DNA from: Microvirga lupini
GTDB taxonomy: Bacteria > Pseudomonadota > Alphaproteobacteria > Rhizobiales > Beijerinckiaceae
Direction of reading: 5' to 3'
DNA length: 64,000 bases
NCBI RefSeq assembly: GCF_014191055.1
Contig: NZ_JACHWB010000005.1
Coordinates: 180,245 to 244,244, forward strand
Positions within the stretch are counted from its first letter, which is position 1. The number at the start of each line of letters is the position of its first letter. Of this stretch, positions 1 through 7,452 are shown piece by piece. A program made the position numbers and the translations under genes. The notes below the pieces were generated by a model that did not search any database, had not been told where the DNA came from, and worked only from the letters and a program-made list of their open reading frames with translations.

Positions 1-676
1 GGCCTTCGTCGATGGACTTCTGCATGACGGCTGCCATGCGAGCGGACTTGGCATTTCGCGAGGCCTCAAGCGCCTCGATCTGTTCTGCGATGGTCTTCAT
101 CTTAGTGCCCTCCTTCGGGCGCAAGTTCACGGATTTGATGGCTTTTCCCGAAGCGCCGGGGCGGACAGGCCGATCATCTGCCTTGGGCTCTTTGCCGGTC
201 GCGGCGAGCAAGGGGGCATCAATCGACTTGATAGTGGAAATCACCGCGTCGGCATTGGCCGGCACAGAGACAAGAGAAAGCTCAAGAACCTCGGTGGCGA
301 TGAAGCGGATGCCGCCTTCGTCCATCCACGAGTATTCGAGAGCGCGGAAGCCAATGGAGACGCCCTTGACGAGGCCGGCCTTCACTTCGCCCCAAGCCGT
401 TTCGACGCGGTCGCGCAGAGGTCCGGGCTCATCAATGATCGGGAGCTTGGCTTCGAACTTGATGCCGTCTTTGGTAGGTTTATCGAAGGTAACAGTGCCG
501 ACAGGCTTGCTGTGGTCGTGTTGATGCAGCAGTGGCATGGGGTTCTTGAACTGGACACCCAAGGGTTCCACGATGTCCCCTACCCGGTCAGGGTTAGGTG
601 TTGTGGCCACGCCGCGGATAATACGCTGGTCCTCCTCGACCGCTTTCACGGCCAGGATCGAATACATGCGGTTCAT
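1..676 (-). CDS. HK97-type prohead protease fused in frame to the start of a major capsid protein (partial)
   Basis: The minus-strand frame is open from an ATG at 676 to the left window edge, so the gene is cut. Residues 1 to about 150 read as a U35-family prohead maturation protease: an HQHDH segment near residue 53 supplies the catalytic His and KGVSIGFRAL near residue 105 the catalytic Ser. The frame then continues without a stop into MKTIAEQIEALEASRN, which looks like the coiled-coil delta domain of an HK97-type capsid protein. That internal ATG (position 100) is preceded by a strong Shine-Dalgarno (GAAGGAGGG), so capsid protein may be made both as a fusion and from its own start. The gene begins 15 bp after terL. 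The protease assignment is firm; fusion versus reinitiation is open. Confidence 0.85.
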   Translation of the reverse strand, partial: MNRMYSILAVKAVEEDQRIIRGVATTPNPDRVGDIVEPLGVQFKNPMPLLHQHDHSKPVGTVTFDKPTKDGIKFEAKLPIIDEPGPLRDRVETAWGEVKAGLVKGVSIGFRALEYSWMDEGGIRFIATEVLELSLVSVPANADAVISTIKSIDAPLLAATGKEPKADDRPVRPGASGKAIKSVNLRPKEGTKMKTIAEQIEALEASRNAKSARMAAVMQKSIDEG

Positions 677-690
677 ATCAGGGGTCCTTG

Positions 691-2544
691 TCAGCCCAGC
701 ACGAACATCTGGAACTCTTTGGGCTTGGCGCCCTCGTAGGAATTCGCGGCACCAATCGCCATGCAGAGAGCCACAGCCGCGTCGATCTTGTTGACCGCTC
801 GCTCTTTTGCGAGCCAGTAGTTGCCCCAACGGTCGTCGTCCGTGACCGCGCTCATCATGGCCGAGATGAGTACCGGGTTCTTTTTCAGGCGGATGCGCCC
901 TTCAAGGATCGCATCTTCCAGTTCACGAACCGACCCAGGCATCCAAAGCCCTTCAGGGTCGCGCCCCGCGGCCTTCGCTGCCTCCGTCATGGCCTCGTTC
1001 GGCCTGCCCTTCTTCGTGCCGCCCTGCGGGTGCTCGACGAACTCGACACTGATACCCAGCGCCGCGCATTCCGGCTCAAAGCCACGGCGGAAGGCGTAGC
1101 GGTCATAGGCCACGCACTCGACCTTGAAGTCATGGGCGTATTCGGCCAAGGCCTGTGCAACGTGATCGTAGCGAATGCTCTCGCCTTTCGGAGCGTGGAT
1201 ATGTTCGGCATCAGCCCATTGCCGATACGGCGCCTTGTCCCTTAAAGACCGGGCGTCCAAGGTGTCGCCAGGGGTCCAAGCTTCGATCCAGGCGTCATAG
1301 GTCGGCTTGCGGACCGTCTGCGTTTGCCCGTTGCGCTCGGCCGTGACCTCGATCTCGCCAGTCTTCACGACGACCGCCAGAGCGGTGATGTCCCGGTTCT
1401 GAGACAGGTCGCAGCCGATCCAGACCGGCTTTCCGTGATGCTCCTCAGGCTCGAAATCGGCAATGGCCGGCTCAAGAGCCGCCCGGGTCATCCAGGCCGT
1501 GTCGGCATCCGTCCACTGACAGAAGTGCAGTCTCAGAATGCCATTGAGCTTTGAGGGCATCGCCTTCGCCTGAGCAACGACGCCTGCCAGATACTCCTCT
1601 GTGATCGTAACCCCGAGAAGCGGATTCGCCTTGATCCAGCAGGAAGGGTCATTCAGCGGATCATCGCCCGGATCAAGGGCGCACACATATGAAAACGTGT
1701 TGTCGTCCAGAACCTCGCCTAGATAATGGGCATCGTCGTCCTTGGCATCGATATTGCCGGCCGCGACCCTCACAGCATGTTCGTGCTCAGCCCAGCAGAT
1801 CGAATTGCGGTCCGACCCGCTGTTGGTGATCATCAGCAGGAGTGGCTGCCGGCGAAACTTGAAGCCGCGCTCGAGGATCTCGATGATGCCACCGTCCGCG
1901 TGCTCGTGGACCTCGTCCACAAGCGCGAAATGCGGGCGCGGCCCCGAACCTGTCTTCTTGGTCTCCCTCGAGACCGGCCGGAAGAACGATCCCTTGGCGA
2001 GGTACGCCAGATTGTACTCCTTGCCAGGGCCTCCGCTGCGCTTCAGGCGCTTGTCGAGGTCCGGCGATTTGTCCACCATCTTCACGGCATCGCGAAAAAG
2101 GATGCCTGCTTGGTCCTTCGTGGCGCCGGCGGAGTAGATTTCCGCTCCTGCCTCACCATCCGCTGTCAGACCGTAGAGCCCAATCCCGCCCGCAAGAGGC
2201 GATTTCCCGTTGCCCTTGCCCTGCTCAATATAAGCCCGCCGAAACCGGCGTCGGCCATCCAGCTTCTTCCAGCCAAAAAGCGAACCGATGATGAAATCCT
2301 GCGCAGGTTGGGACTTGAACGCCCTACCCTCGAATTGTCCCTCGCTCAGCCTCAGCTTCTCTTCGAAGAACCGGAGCGCCTTGGCTGCGCTCGCTGGGTC
2401 GAAAACAACGTCCTTCCGCCGCAGATCGTCCAAATGCCGACGACAGGCGTTCCGAACGTGGGGGCCGGCGACGATCTCGCCCCTAACAACAGCCTCGGCA
2501 TAAAGGGTCGCGCGGTCAGTCGTCGAAGAACTCGTCCTTGTCAT
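691..2544 (-). CDS. terL: Phage terminase large subunit (TerL)
   Basis: This is the packaging motor ATPase and nuclease of the prophage. The 617 residues are a normal length. The N-terminal ATPase shows a Walker A-like EQGKGNGKS (residues 107-115) and Walker B ending in FALVDEVHEH with Asp210-Glu211. The C-terminal RNase H-like nuclease has acidic motifs in IGCDLSQNRD, VAYDRYAF and NKIDAAVAL. It resembles the Terminase_1/HK97 group. Its start overlaps the end of terS by 29 bp, implying coupled translation. In HK97-like phages the portal gene usually follows terL; here the protease comes next. Confidence 0.95.
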   Translation of the reverse strand: MTRTSSSTTDRATLYAEAVVRGEIVAGPHVRNACRRHLDDLRRKDVVFDPASAAKALRFFEEKLRLSEGQFEGRAFKSQPAQDFIIGSLFGWKKLDGRRRFRRAYIEQGKGNGKSPLAGGIGLYGLTADGEAGAEIYSAGATKDQAGILFRDAVKMVDKSPDLDKRLKRSGGPGKEYNLAYLAKGSFFRPVSRETKKTGSGPRPHFALVDEVHEHADGGIIEILERGFKFRRQPLLLMITNSGSDRNSICWAEHEHAVRVAAGNIDAKDDDAHYLGEVLDDNTFSYVCALDPGDDPLNDPSCWIKANPLLGVTITEEYLAGVVAQAKAMPSKLNGILRLHFCQWTDADTAWMTRAALEPAIADFEPEEHHGKPVWIGCDLSQNRDITALAVVVKTGEIEVTAERNGQTQTVRKPTYDAWIEAWTPGDTLDARSLRDKAPYRQWADAEHIHAPKGESIRYDHVAQALAEYAHDFKVECVAYDRYAFRRGFEPECAALGISVEFVEHPQGGTKKGRPNEAMTEAAKAAGRDPEGLWMPGSVRELEDAILEGRIRLKKNPVLISAMMSAVTDDDRWGNYWLAKERAVNKIDAAVALCMAIGAANSYEGAKPKEFQMFVLG

Positions 2545-2911
2545 CTTTCTCGATGTCGCCGCGGTTCCGCTCGTCGGTCAGACCGAGTTCGCTCATATAG
2601 GCCCGCATCTGCCCATGCCTGGATGCCGGGAATCCTGTCGGATTGAACCGGAACTCGTGCCACAGTTCACAGAACGCGATGGCCGCCGGCTCCCGTGATG
2701 CGTCCAGCCACGAGGCCGGCTCGATGTATCTCTTCCATGCCGCCAGAGCCTCACCCTTCAGGTGCTTAGGTCTGGTCAGCTTGCCGAAACTCTGTACGCT
2801 CGCCTCGACCGCCTCACGGATTTCCTTCTCGGTCCCGTGCCGCGTGACGTTGCGGGTCCCATCTATCAGTCGAAGGTGCGCTGGCTTCGGCTTTGCGCCG
2901 CGCTTAGCCAT
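2516..2911 (-). CDS. terS: Phage terminase small subunit, P27 family
   Basis: The 131-residue protein starts MAKRGAKPKPAHLRLIDG, the N-terminal signature of P27-type small terminase subunits, which recognise phage DNA and load TerL. The middle holds a helical region (LKGEALAAWKRYIEPASWLD) typical of the family, and the acidic tail (DIEKDDKDEFFDD) overlaps the terL start. It lies directly upstream of terL in the leftward late operon. The ATG at 2911 is the only start that keeps the conserved N-terminus. Confidence 0.92.
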   Translation of the reverse strand: MAKRGAKPKPAHLRLIDGTRNVTRHGTEKEIREAVEASVQSFGKLTRPKHLKGEALAAWKRYIEPASWLDASREPAAIAFCELWHEFRFNPTGFPASRHGQMRAYMSELGLTDERNRGDIEKDDKDEFFDD

Positions 2912-3009
2912 TGCGTGTTTCCAATCTCAAAACATTAATCTGCAAAAGCGAGAAGTTTTGCCCCCTGCCGGTGCAGGCCCCAATCGCCCTAGACTTCTGC
3001 CTTCCCCCC

Positions 3010-3354
3010 CTAGAGAGGCCACCCGTCGCAACCTATGGCCTGCCTGGGCTTGCCTCGCTCTTCCCTCTGCTTCCCGCTTGAATGGCATCGCCATGGGGCT
3101 GCGTCGCACAGGCTCTGAAGCTCGCCTTCCCAGAAGAGGATAGGATCGCCTCTATGGGGGACGACGTGGTCGGCTACTGTGGCCGGGGTGATGCGCCCCT
3201 GAGCCTTACACATGCGGCAGTGGGGCTCTAGCCTCAGCTGGTTCTTTGCCCTCTTGCGCCATCGGGCTGTCCAGTACCATCGACGCCAGGGCTTCTCCTG
3301 TGTCCGCTTGGCGTCGTGCTCCCGGTTGCGAGCTCTCTGGTCTCTTTGCGTCAT
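3010..3354 (-). CDS. Phage HNH endonuclease next to the terminase
   Basis: This 114-residue protein carries the HNH core: CRMCKAQGR, then VADHVVPHRGDPILFWEGELQSLC, then RCHSSGKQREE. Such nucleases usually sit beside terS/terL and take part in packaging. The second zinc knuckle is stretched: the family normally has C-x2-C-H, but here SLC is separated from RCH by about six residues (DAAPWR), so metal binding could be altered. The N-terminal residues EHDAKR are encoded by a 19-bp sequence repeated at 4647-4665, on the other side of the CAP-RTX gene. About 98 bp separate it from terS. Confidence 0.82.
   Translation of the reverse strand: MTQRDQRARNREHDAKRTQEKPWRRWYWTARWRKRAKNQLRLEPHCRMCKAQGRITPATVADHVVPHRGDPILFWEGELQSLCDAAPWRCHSSGKQREERGKPRQAIGCDGWPL
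3303..3321. repeat. 19-bp direct repeat, left copy flanking the CAP-RTX gene
   Basis: TCCGCTTGGCGTCGTGCTC occurs here and again, identically and in the same orientation, at 4647-4665. On the minus strand both copies encode EHDAKR of an HNH nuclease N-terminus. The repeats bracket the plus-strand CAP-RTX gene, which suggests the gene entered by recombination or duplication at the nuclease 5' end. Confidence 0.85.
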
Positions 3355-3506
3355 TCAGCCAGCAGACAGCGCCCGGGCTGGGCAACGTCACTCAATGTTT
3401 GGGTGGAAACCTGACAACGAATGCAGATCTAGGGACGTCGCGAGGGGTTGACGTTGCGTAATTGCCCGGCAAAAACCAAGCTAAAGCCACAGGGGGCAAG
3501 TCATCC

Positions 3507-4607
3507 ATGTATACGCCGACCAAACTCGAAATTTACTTCCTTAAGCTCGTGAACGAAACCCGTGCCAAGGTCGGAGCTAAGCCGCTCTCCTTCGACGGCG
3601 AGCTGCTGGAGTCCTCGGACGCCCACAGCCTGTGGATGGGCAAGACCAACATCTTCTCGCATACGGGCGAAGGCGGCTCGACCGCTGGCGCCCGGATGAC
3701 CTCCGCAGGTTACGAATGGCAGGCATGGGGCGAGAACATCGCGTGGCGCTACGGCCCCCTCACGGAGGAGACCATCCGAGGGCTGCACGACCAGTTCGTC
3801 AACTCGCCGGGCCACTACGCCAACCTCATCAATGGCACCTTCCAGGAGATCGGAATCGGCTTGCAGGTCGGGAAAGGCGGCGTCTACGTGACCCAGAACT
3901 TCGGCTCGCCCAACGCGAACGAGCGCGCAGAGCCTAACGACGTGGGCACCGGCCGGGCCACTACCAGGGGCACGAGCGGCAAGGACATGCTGTATGGCTC
4001 CAACGAAGCCGACGACATGTATGGCGGGCTGGGCCATGACACCTATTACGTGGACCACAAGAACGACAGGGTTTTCGAACAGGTTGGGCAAGGCACCGAT
4101 AAGGTCATCAGCTCTGTCACATTCTCTCTTGGGGGGCAGGACCTGGAAAACCTCACGCTCTGGGGTATGGGGAATATCAGCGGCACAGGCAACAGCCTGA
4201 ACAACTCAATCGCGGGAAATTCCGGCAGGAACACACTCAAGGGCTCATCCGGAAAAGACACCCTCAACGGCAACGGCGGCAAGGACGTTCTTTGGGGTGG
4301 GACAGGTAAAGATACCTTCGTCTTCGATACCTCCGCGGAAGCTGACGGCGACACCATCCGCGATTTCACGCGCGGCGCCGACCGCATCAACCTGAAGAAC
4401 ATCGACGCGAACGCAGGTCAGGCGGGTAATCAGGCTTTCAAGTTCATCAGCGAGAAGGACTTTCACAACGTCGCCGGTGAATTGAGGGCTTTTAAGTCCG
4501 GTGCCACCACCTACATCACCGGCGACACCAATGGTGACGGCATCGCCGACTTCACCATCATGGTCAGCGGTCTGAAGGCATTCGCTAGCTCGGACTTCAT
4601 CCTCTAA
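3507..4607 (+). CDS. Secreted CAP/SCP-domain protein with C-terminal RTX repeats
   Basis: The 366-residue product has an N-terminal CAP (SCP/PR-1) domain: NETRAKVGAKPLSFD, SDAHSLWM, SHTGEGG, WGENIAW and SPGHYANLIN follow the usual CAP order. Calcium-binding RTX nonapeptides follow (GTSGKDMLYG, GSSGKDTLNG, GGKDVLWGGTGKDTFVFD), then a C-terminal module resembling type I secretion targets; no Sec signal is seen. ATG 3507 has an AGGGGG Shine-Dalgarno about 10 bp upstream; an upstream TTG at 3462 is in frame but less convincing. It is read against the phage late operon and bracketed by 19-bp repeats, so it looks like cargo (a moron). Its C-terminal about 100 residues match those of the RTX protein at 22,422. 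Confidence 0.85.
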   Translation: MYTPTKLEIYFLKLVNETRAKVGAKPLSFDGELLESSDAHSLWMGKTNIFSHTGEGGSTAGARMTSAGYEWQAWGENIAWRYGPLTEETIRGLHDQFVNSPGHYANLINGTFQEIGIGLQVGKGGVYVTQNFGSPNANERAEPNDVGTGRATTRGTSGKDMLYGSNEADDMYGGLGHDTYYVDHKNDRVFEQVGQGTDKVISSVTFSLGGQDLENLTLWGMGNISGTGNSLNNSIAGNSGRNTLKGSSGKDTLNGNGGKDVLWGGTGKDTFVFDTSAEADGDTIRDFTRGADRINLKNIDANAGQAGNQAFKFISEKDFHNVAGELRAFKSGATTYITGDTNGDGIADFTIMVSGLKAFASSDFIL

Positions 4608-4701
4608 CCAAGGTTTGGGCCTCGTACCTGTCGAGGCCACTCCCCCTCCGCTTGGCGTCGTGCTCTCTCTGCCTTGCTTTGTGGTCCAGGGACTTGGGCA
4701 A
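4597..4701 (-). pseudogene. Remnant of an HNH nuclease N-terminus
   Basis: A short minus-strand frame starting at a TTG reads about 34 residues including LDHKARQREHDAKRRG before a stop inside the 3' end of the CAP-RTX gene. The portion RxREHDAKR matches the N-terminus of the HNH nuclease at 3010-3354 and contains the right-hand 19-bp repeat. I read it as the stranded 5' end of an HNH gene left by insertion or recombination. Similarity is short, so confidence is modest. Confidence 0.4.
4647..4665. repeat. 19-bp direct repeat, right copy flanking the CAP-RTX gene
   Basis: This copy is identical to 3303-3321 and lies 1,344 bp downstream of it, 40 bp after the CAP-RTX stop codon. Confidence 0.85.
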
Positions 4702-4827
4702 ATGCGTGTCCCATTACTTCCCGACAACTTGCCGCATAAGTCGGGGCCACGAGTAAAAATTCAATGCCACGATGTTGCCTTATTCAAGTACTCACGTGAC
4801 ATCTCCTAACCAGAAAAGGAATATCCA

Positions 4828-5106
4828 GTGGGGCTTTACTTAGTCAGCTATGATCTACGCGAGGAGCGGAACTATGATCCTCTTTATGAGTGCCTTGCCG
4901 CATGGAACGCGAGCAGGCTCTTGAAGTCTGTTTGGCTCGTGAAGTTAGATGCCTCCGCGGCAGCAATAAGAGACCACCTCAACATGCTTATCGATTCGGA
5001 CGACGGCACCGCAGTGATCGAGCTTAAACACGGCTGCCAGTGGGCCTGTCACAAGCCCGAAGAAGACGGTGTAGCTTGGTTGCGAGCGAACGCACGGCCT
5101 GCCTAA
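4828..5106 (+). CDS. Cas2-like small protein (Cas2/VapD-type fold candidate)
   Basis: The 92-residue protein starts at GTG with a clear AAGGA Shine-Dalgarno 7 bp upstream. It opens with GLYLVSYDLREERNYDPLYECL, a beta strand ending in YDLR as in Cas2 ferredoxin-like proteins, and continues with LLKSVWLVKLDASAAAIRDHL and a GTAVIELKHG strand. Stand-alone Cas2-like proteins of this kind occur outside CRISPR loci; their function is unknown and may be nucleic-acid binding or RNase/toxin-like. No cas genes or CRISPR repeats are present. It sits between the CAP-RTX cassette and a strong inverted repeat at 5118-5206. Confidence 0.65.
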   Translation: MGLYLVSYDLREERNYDPLYECLAAWNASRLLKSVWLVKLDASAAAIRDHLNMLIDSDDGTAVIELKHGCQWACHKPEEDGVAWLRANARPA

Positions 5107-5117
5107 CCTACCTCAAC

Positions 5118-5206
5118 AGCCCCAGCCTCTCAGCGAGCCTAAGGGCGGCACGGGCCAGTCGCTACACTGGCTAGAGGGGCGAAGGTACAGCCGTGAGGCT
5201 GGGGCT
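5118..5206. other. Long stem-loop, candidate structured RNA or recombination site
   Basis: AGCCCCAGCCTC at 5118-5129 pairs perfectly with GAGGCTGGGGCT at 5195-5206, enclosing about 65 nt that contain an inner CCAG/CTGG stem. It begins 12 bp after the Cas2-like stop codon. There is no following T-run, so it is not a simple terminator. It could be a structured RNA, a transcript 3' end or a recombination site. Confidence 0.4.
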
Positions 5207-5288
5207 TACATCCGCACTCCCTCGCAGGGCCCTTCTGCTGCGTGTCGATTTACCCGGTGCATCTCCGGTCCACGCCGCCGTGCCAAAC

Positions 5289-5399
5289 TTATCTTAGCAG
5301 ACCTAAGCGTTCTGCCATGCTCTCTTCTACGTAGAGGTTGGGGCTGATCTCTATCATGAGACAGCCATCGTCTCGGATGTAGAATTTGCGTGTGGGCAT
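5289..5399 (-). CDS. Hypothetical 36-residue protein
   Basis: A short minus-strand frame encodes MPTRKFYIRDDG and continues to RLGLLR. Composition is protein-like (RKFYIRDDGCLMIEISPNLYVEE), but there is no strong Shine-Dalgarno and no recognised family. It lies in the cargo stretch between the Cas2-like gene and the gene at 5480. The rest of 5207-5479 shows no other gene. Confidence 0.35.
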   Translation of the reverse strand: MPTRKFYIRDDGCLMIEISPNLYVEESMAERLGLLR

Positions 5400-5479
5400 G
5401 GGTCTTGACGCTGAAGAGCCTCTGACAAAATAAGCTCAGCCGAAGGGCTTAGGCCCGCTCAACGGTTTGTGAGCTTGCG

Positions 5480-5665
5480 ATGAAAAAGGCTTCTGAATAC
5501 CGACAGCATGCCGAAGAGTGCTGGCAAATGGCCAATGGGGCTTTGAATGAGGAGCAACGCGCACAGTTGCTGGAGATGGCCCAAACTTGGGAGAACCTCG
5601 CAAGGGAGCGGGAAGCAAAAGCTCGGGAGCAGCCTGCCCGTTCGGTCCCCAAAGAGGCGGAGTAG
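5480..5665 (+). CDS. Small hypothetical protein of a rhizobial type
   Basis: The 61-residue product begins MKKASEYRQHAEECWQMANG and continues with NEEQRAQLLEMAQTWENLAREREAKA. This helical pattern is common among small uncharacterised proteins of Rhizobiales chromosomes, which suggests host-derived cargo. The function is unknown. It is on the plus strand, against the phage leftward operon, and runs convergently toward the next minus-strand gene. Confidence 0.7.
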   Translation: MKKASEYRQHAEECWQMANGALNEEQRAQLLEMAQTWENLAREREAKAREQPARSVPKEAE

Positions 5666-5686
5666 CTTAGAAAAGGCCCTGCGCGA

Positions 5687-6283
5687 TCAGCTCGCCGGGG
5701 CATCAACCGCGATCCCGAGATGAATACGGGCCTCGCTTATTATCGGCTTCACGCATTCCTCAAGGACCGGGGGAAGAGCTCGGGCCGCTTCGAAGGCGAT
5801 GTTCGGATCCCTGCCCTCTTTCTTCATATGGTAGGGATCGAATATCTCACTTACTTTGGCTGCTGCTTCGACTGCCGCTAAACATTTCTTCGTGGCCGCA
5901 TTCGCCTTATCTGTTCCGAAGAGCGGAGCCTCCCAAGCCGTCCGCTCAAACTCTTCATGCGCTATTTGCACCTGGCTCCACCAGTGCGGGTCGCCTCTGC
6001 CCTCTGCCTCCCAGACCAATGCACCTCGAATACGTTCATTAAGAGAGCGTACGCTCCTTAACATTCGGATGTACCAGTCGAGTTGGTTGTCGAATGCCTT
6101 TTGGGTCTTGTAACCCTGAACAGCGTGCATCGCGCCGCTCTTGGATCCGACGTAAGCAGCAATGAGTGCCGAGACAACGGCTCCTATTGCTCCGAGCCAG
6201 CCAGCCCAGATTGTCCCATCTTCGGCTACAGCCGGTGAGCAAATAGTCGATAGATACAACGTGGGCATTACCAAGCGCTTCAT
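5687..6283 (-). CDS. Hypothetical exported or membrane-anchored protein
   Basis: The 198-residue protein has an N-terminal hydrophobic segment ending in a possible signal-peptidase site (SPAVAEDG, residue about 20). A second hydrophobic stretch follows (WAGWLGAIGAVVSALIAAYVG, about residues 27-47), then a soluble helical domain with many Trp and Arg. No family is recognised. It occupies the prophage leftward arm; a superinfection or host-interaction role is possible, but nothing in the sequence shows it. About 195 bp without a gene separate it from the NusG-like gene. Confidence 0.6.
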   Translation of the reverse strand: MKRLVMPTLYLSTICSPAVAEDGTIWAGWLGAIGAVVSALIAAYVGSKSGAMHAVQGYKTQKAFDNQLDWYIRMLRSVRSLNERIRGALVWEAEGRGDPHWWSQVQIAHEEFERTAWEAPLFGTDKANAATKKCLAAVEAAAKVSEIFDPYHMKKEGRDPNIAFEAARALPPVLEECVKPIISEARIHLGIAVDAPAS

Positions 6284-6478
6284 GGCGGCCTCGCATCATC
6301 GGAATTGCTCTGACGCGCTACGCTGATCGACCTGGAACGAAACCTTACTGAGAAATCGTGCAAGCTTCGCACTCTGAGAGACAGCGGCCTGGGCTCCGTC
6401 TCTCCTACGCGGTCGTAGCTCAAAGCCCAAGAAGACCGAGCACACTGTCACCACAAGTTCTGAATGGTATAACTACAG

Positions 6479-7099
6479 CTATGCCGCTCTAGTTTCAAGT
6501 GTCTCGTTGAAGTTTGTCAACAGTAGACGCTCGCCTTCCACAAGCCCTGACTGGATTGCTGGGAAGTGGCCTAGAACTTCTCCCCTGTACCAAAGCACAG
6601 CCACGAGCGCACCACTGATCTTCTCCGCAAACCGGGTGAGCTGCTTTGTCTTGAACGGTCCCATAACGCGATAGAAGGGGCGCTCTTGCACCATGCGAGC
6701 GTCATAGACGACCTCCCTGCCCTCCTCGTCTATGACGGTGAAGGGCTGGTCTCCGCTGACGACCTTGTCGTGATAGGCCCAAAGCTCTTCATGGCCGCAC
6801 TTGTCTGGATCAACCCCGACGAAGAGATACCCAGCGGCAGGCCTCTGGCCAACCTCGTAGACCCTGTTCCTGCGGCGAACCAGGTCGGTGTCGACCGGAC
6901 GATAGGTCGTGAAGCCAGCCTGCTCCAAGCCCTTCTGCACCTTCGCTTCGGCCTTGGCGTTCACGCGAACCACATACCAGCGCCGGCTCTCGTCGATGGA
7001 GACCTTGATCCGCTCAAGGCGGATGAAATGCGTCGGGGTCACCTTCGGCGTCTCAAGCCGTTGGCGGATGTGCTTCTTACGGCGGTTCTTCTTAGCCAT
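6479..7099 (-). CDS. Phage protein with a NusG N-terminal (NGN) domain
   Basis: The 206-residue product starts with a basic segment (MAKKNRRKKHIRQR). From about residue 38 it has an NGN-like domain: RRWYVVRVNAKAEAKVQKGL, then GFTTYRPVDTDLVRRR and PAAGYLFVGVD, matching the NusG pattern of a WYVV strand, an aromatic helix and a GYLFV strand. The C-terminal half is not a clear KOW domain, though LVAVLWYRGEVLG is beta-rich. NusG paralogues act on elongating RNA polymerase, so an antiterminator role for the late operon is a reasonable inference from its place in the leftward operon. Confidence 0.75.
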   Translation of the reverse strand: MAKKNRRKKHIRQRLETPKVTPTHFIRLERIKVSIDESRRWYVVRVNAKAEAKVQKGLEQAGFTTYRPVDTDLVRRRNRVYEVGQRPAAGYLFVGVDPDKCGHEELWAYHDKVVSGDQPFTVIDEEGREVVYDARMVQERPFYRVMGPFKTKQLTRFAEKISGALVAVLWYRGEVLGHFPAIQSGLVEGERLLLTNFNETLETRAA

Positions 7100-7150
7100 G
7101 TGCGGGGATCTCCTGGGCTTTGGCAGACAGGGCGAAGCGGGGGAGGTTCG

Positions 7151-7318
7151 TCATGGCTTGCTGAGCTCCTTGCCCAGGAAACCGCATACTGACAGGCAGA
7201 ACGTCGCAATGCCCGCGATGAACAAGCCAAAGGCGCCACCTTCATTCCAAGCCCACCAGAGAGCAGAGCTATAGATCAGCAGGACGCCGATGGTCGCCAA
7301 AACGTCAAAGAGCTTCAT
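7151..7318 (-). CDS. Small two-helix membrane protein
   Basis: The 55-residue product starts MKLFDVLATIGVLLIYSSAL and has two hydrophobic segments split by a short WNEGGAFG turn. I chose ATG 7318 because a GGAAGG Shine-Dalgarno lies 8 bp upstream and the ATG overlaps the stop of the preceding small gene as ATGA. An alternative ATG at 7333 adds five residues. The function is unknown; size and topology would fit a holin-like or regulatory peptide, but there is no specific evidence. Confidence 0.6.
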   Translation of the reverse strand: MKLFDVLATIGVLLIYSSALWWAWNEGGAFGLFIAGIATFCLSVCGFLGKELSKP

Positions 7319-7452
7319 GCTGCTGCCTTCCATTCCATGCGAGCTGAGGGAGGGACACGCTTTGCGCGCTTCATGTCCTCGTAGAGGGCTTTCCGAAGAG
7401 CCTTCCAGAACTGCGCTTCCATGCAGGCCTGCTTGCCTTTGCGAACACTCAT
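7315..7452 (-). CDS. Hypothetical 45-residue phage protein
   Basis: The start (ATG 7452) overlaps the stop of the HTH gene as ATGA, and its own stop overlaps the ATG of the small membrane gene in the same way. This double coupling is the main evidence that it is real. The product is basic and helical (QFWKALRKALYEDMKRAKRV). No family is recognised. Confidence 0.6.
   Translation of the reverse strand: MSVRKGKQACMEAQFWKALRKALYEDMKRAKRVPPSARMEWKAAA

Noticed and set aside
1726..2646. Long plus-strand frame opposite terL (306 codons)
   Set aside because: It is antisense to a clear terminase, Arg/Pro-rich without motifs, and has no ribosome site.
4828..5106. Cas2-like gene as part of a CRISPR-Cas locus
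   Set aside because: No cas1, effector genes or regularly spaced repeats are present; it is treated as a stand-alone Cas2-like protein.
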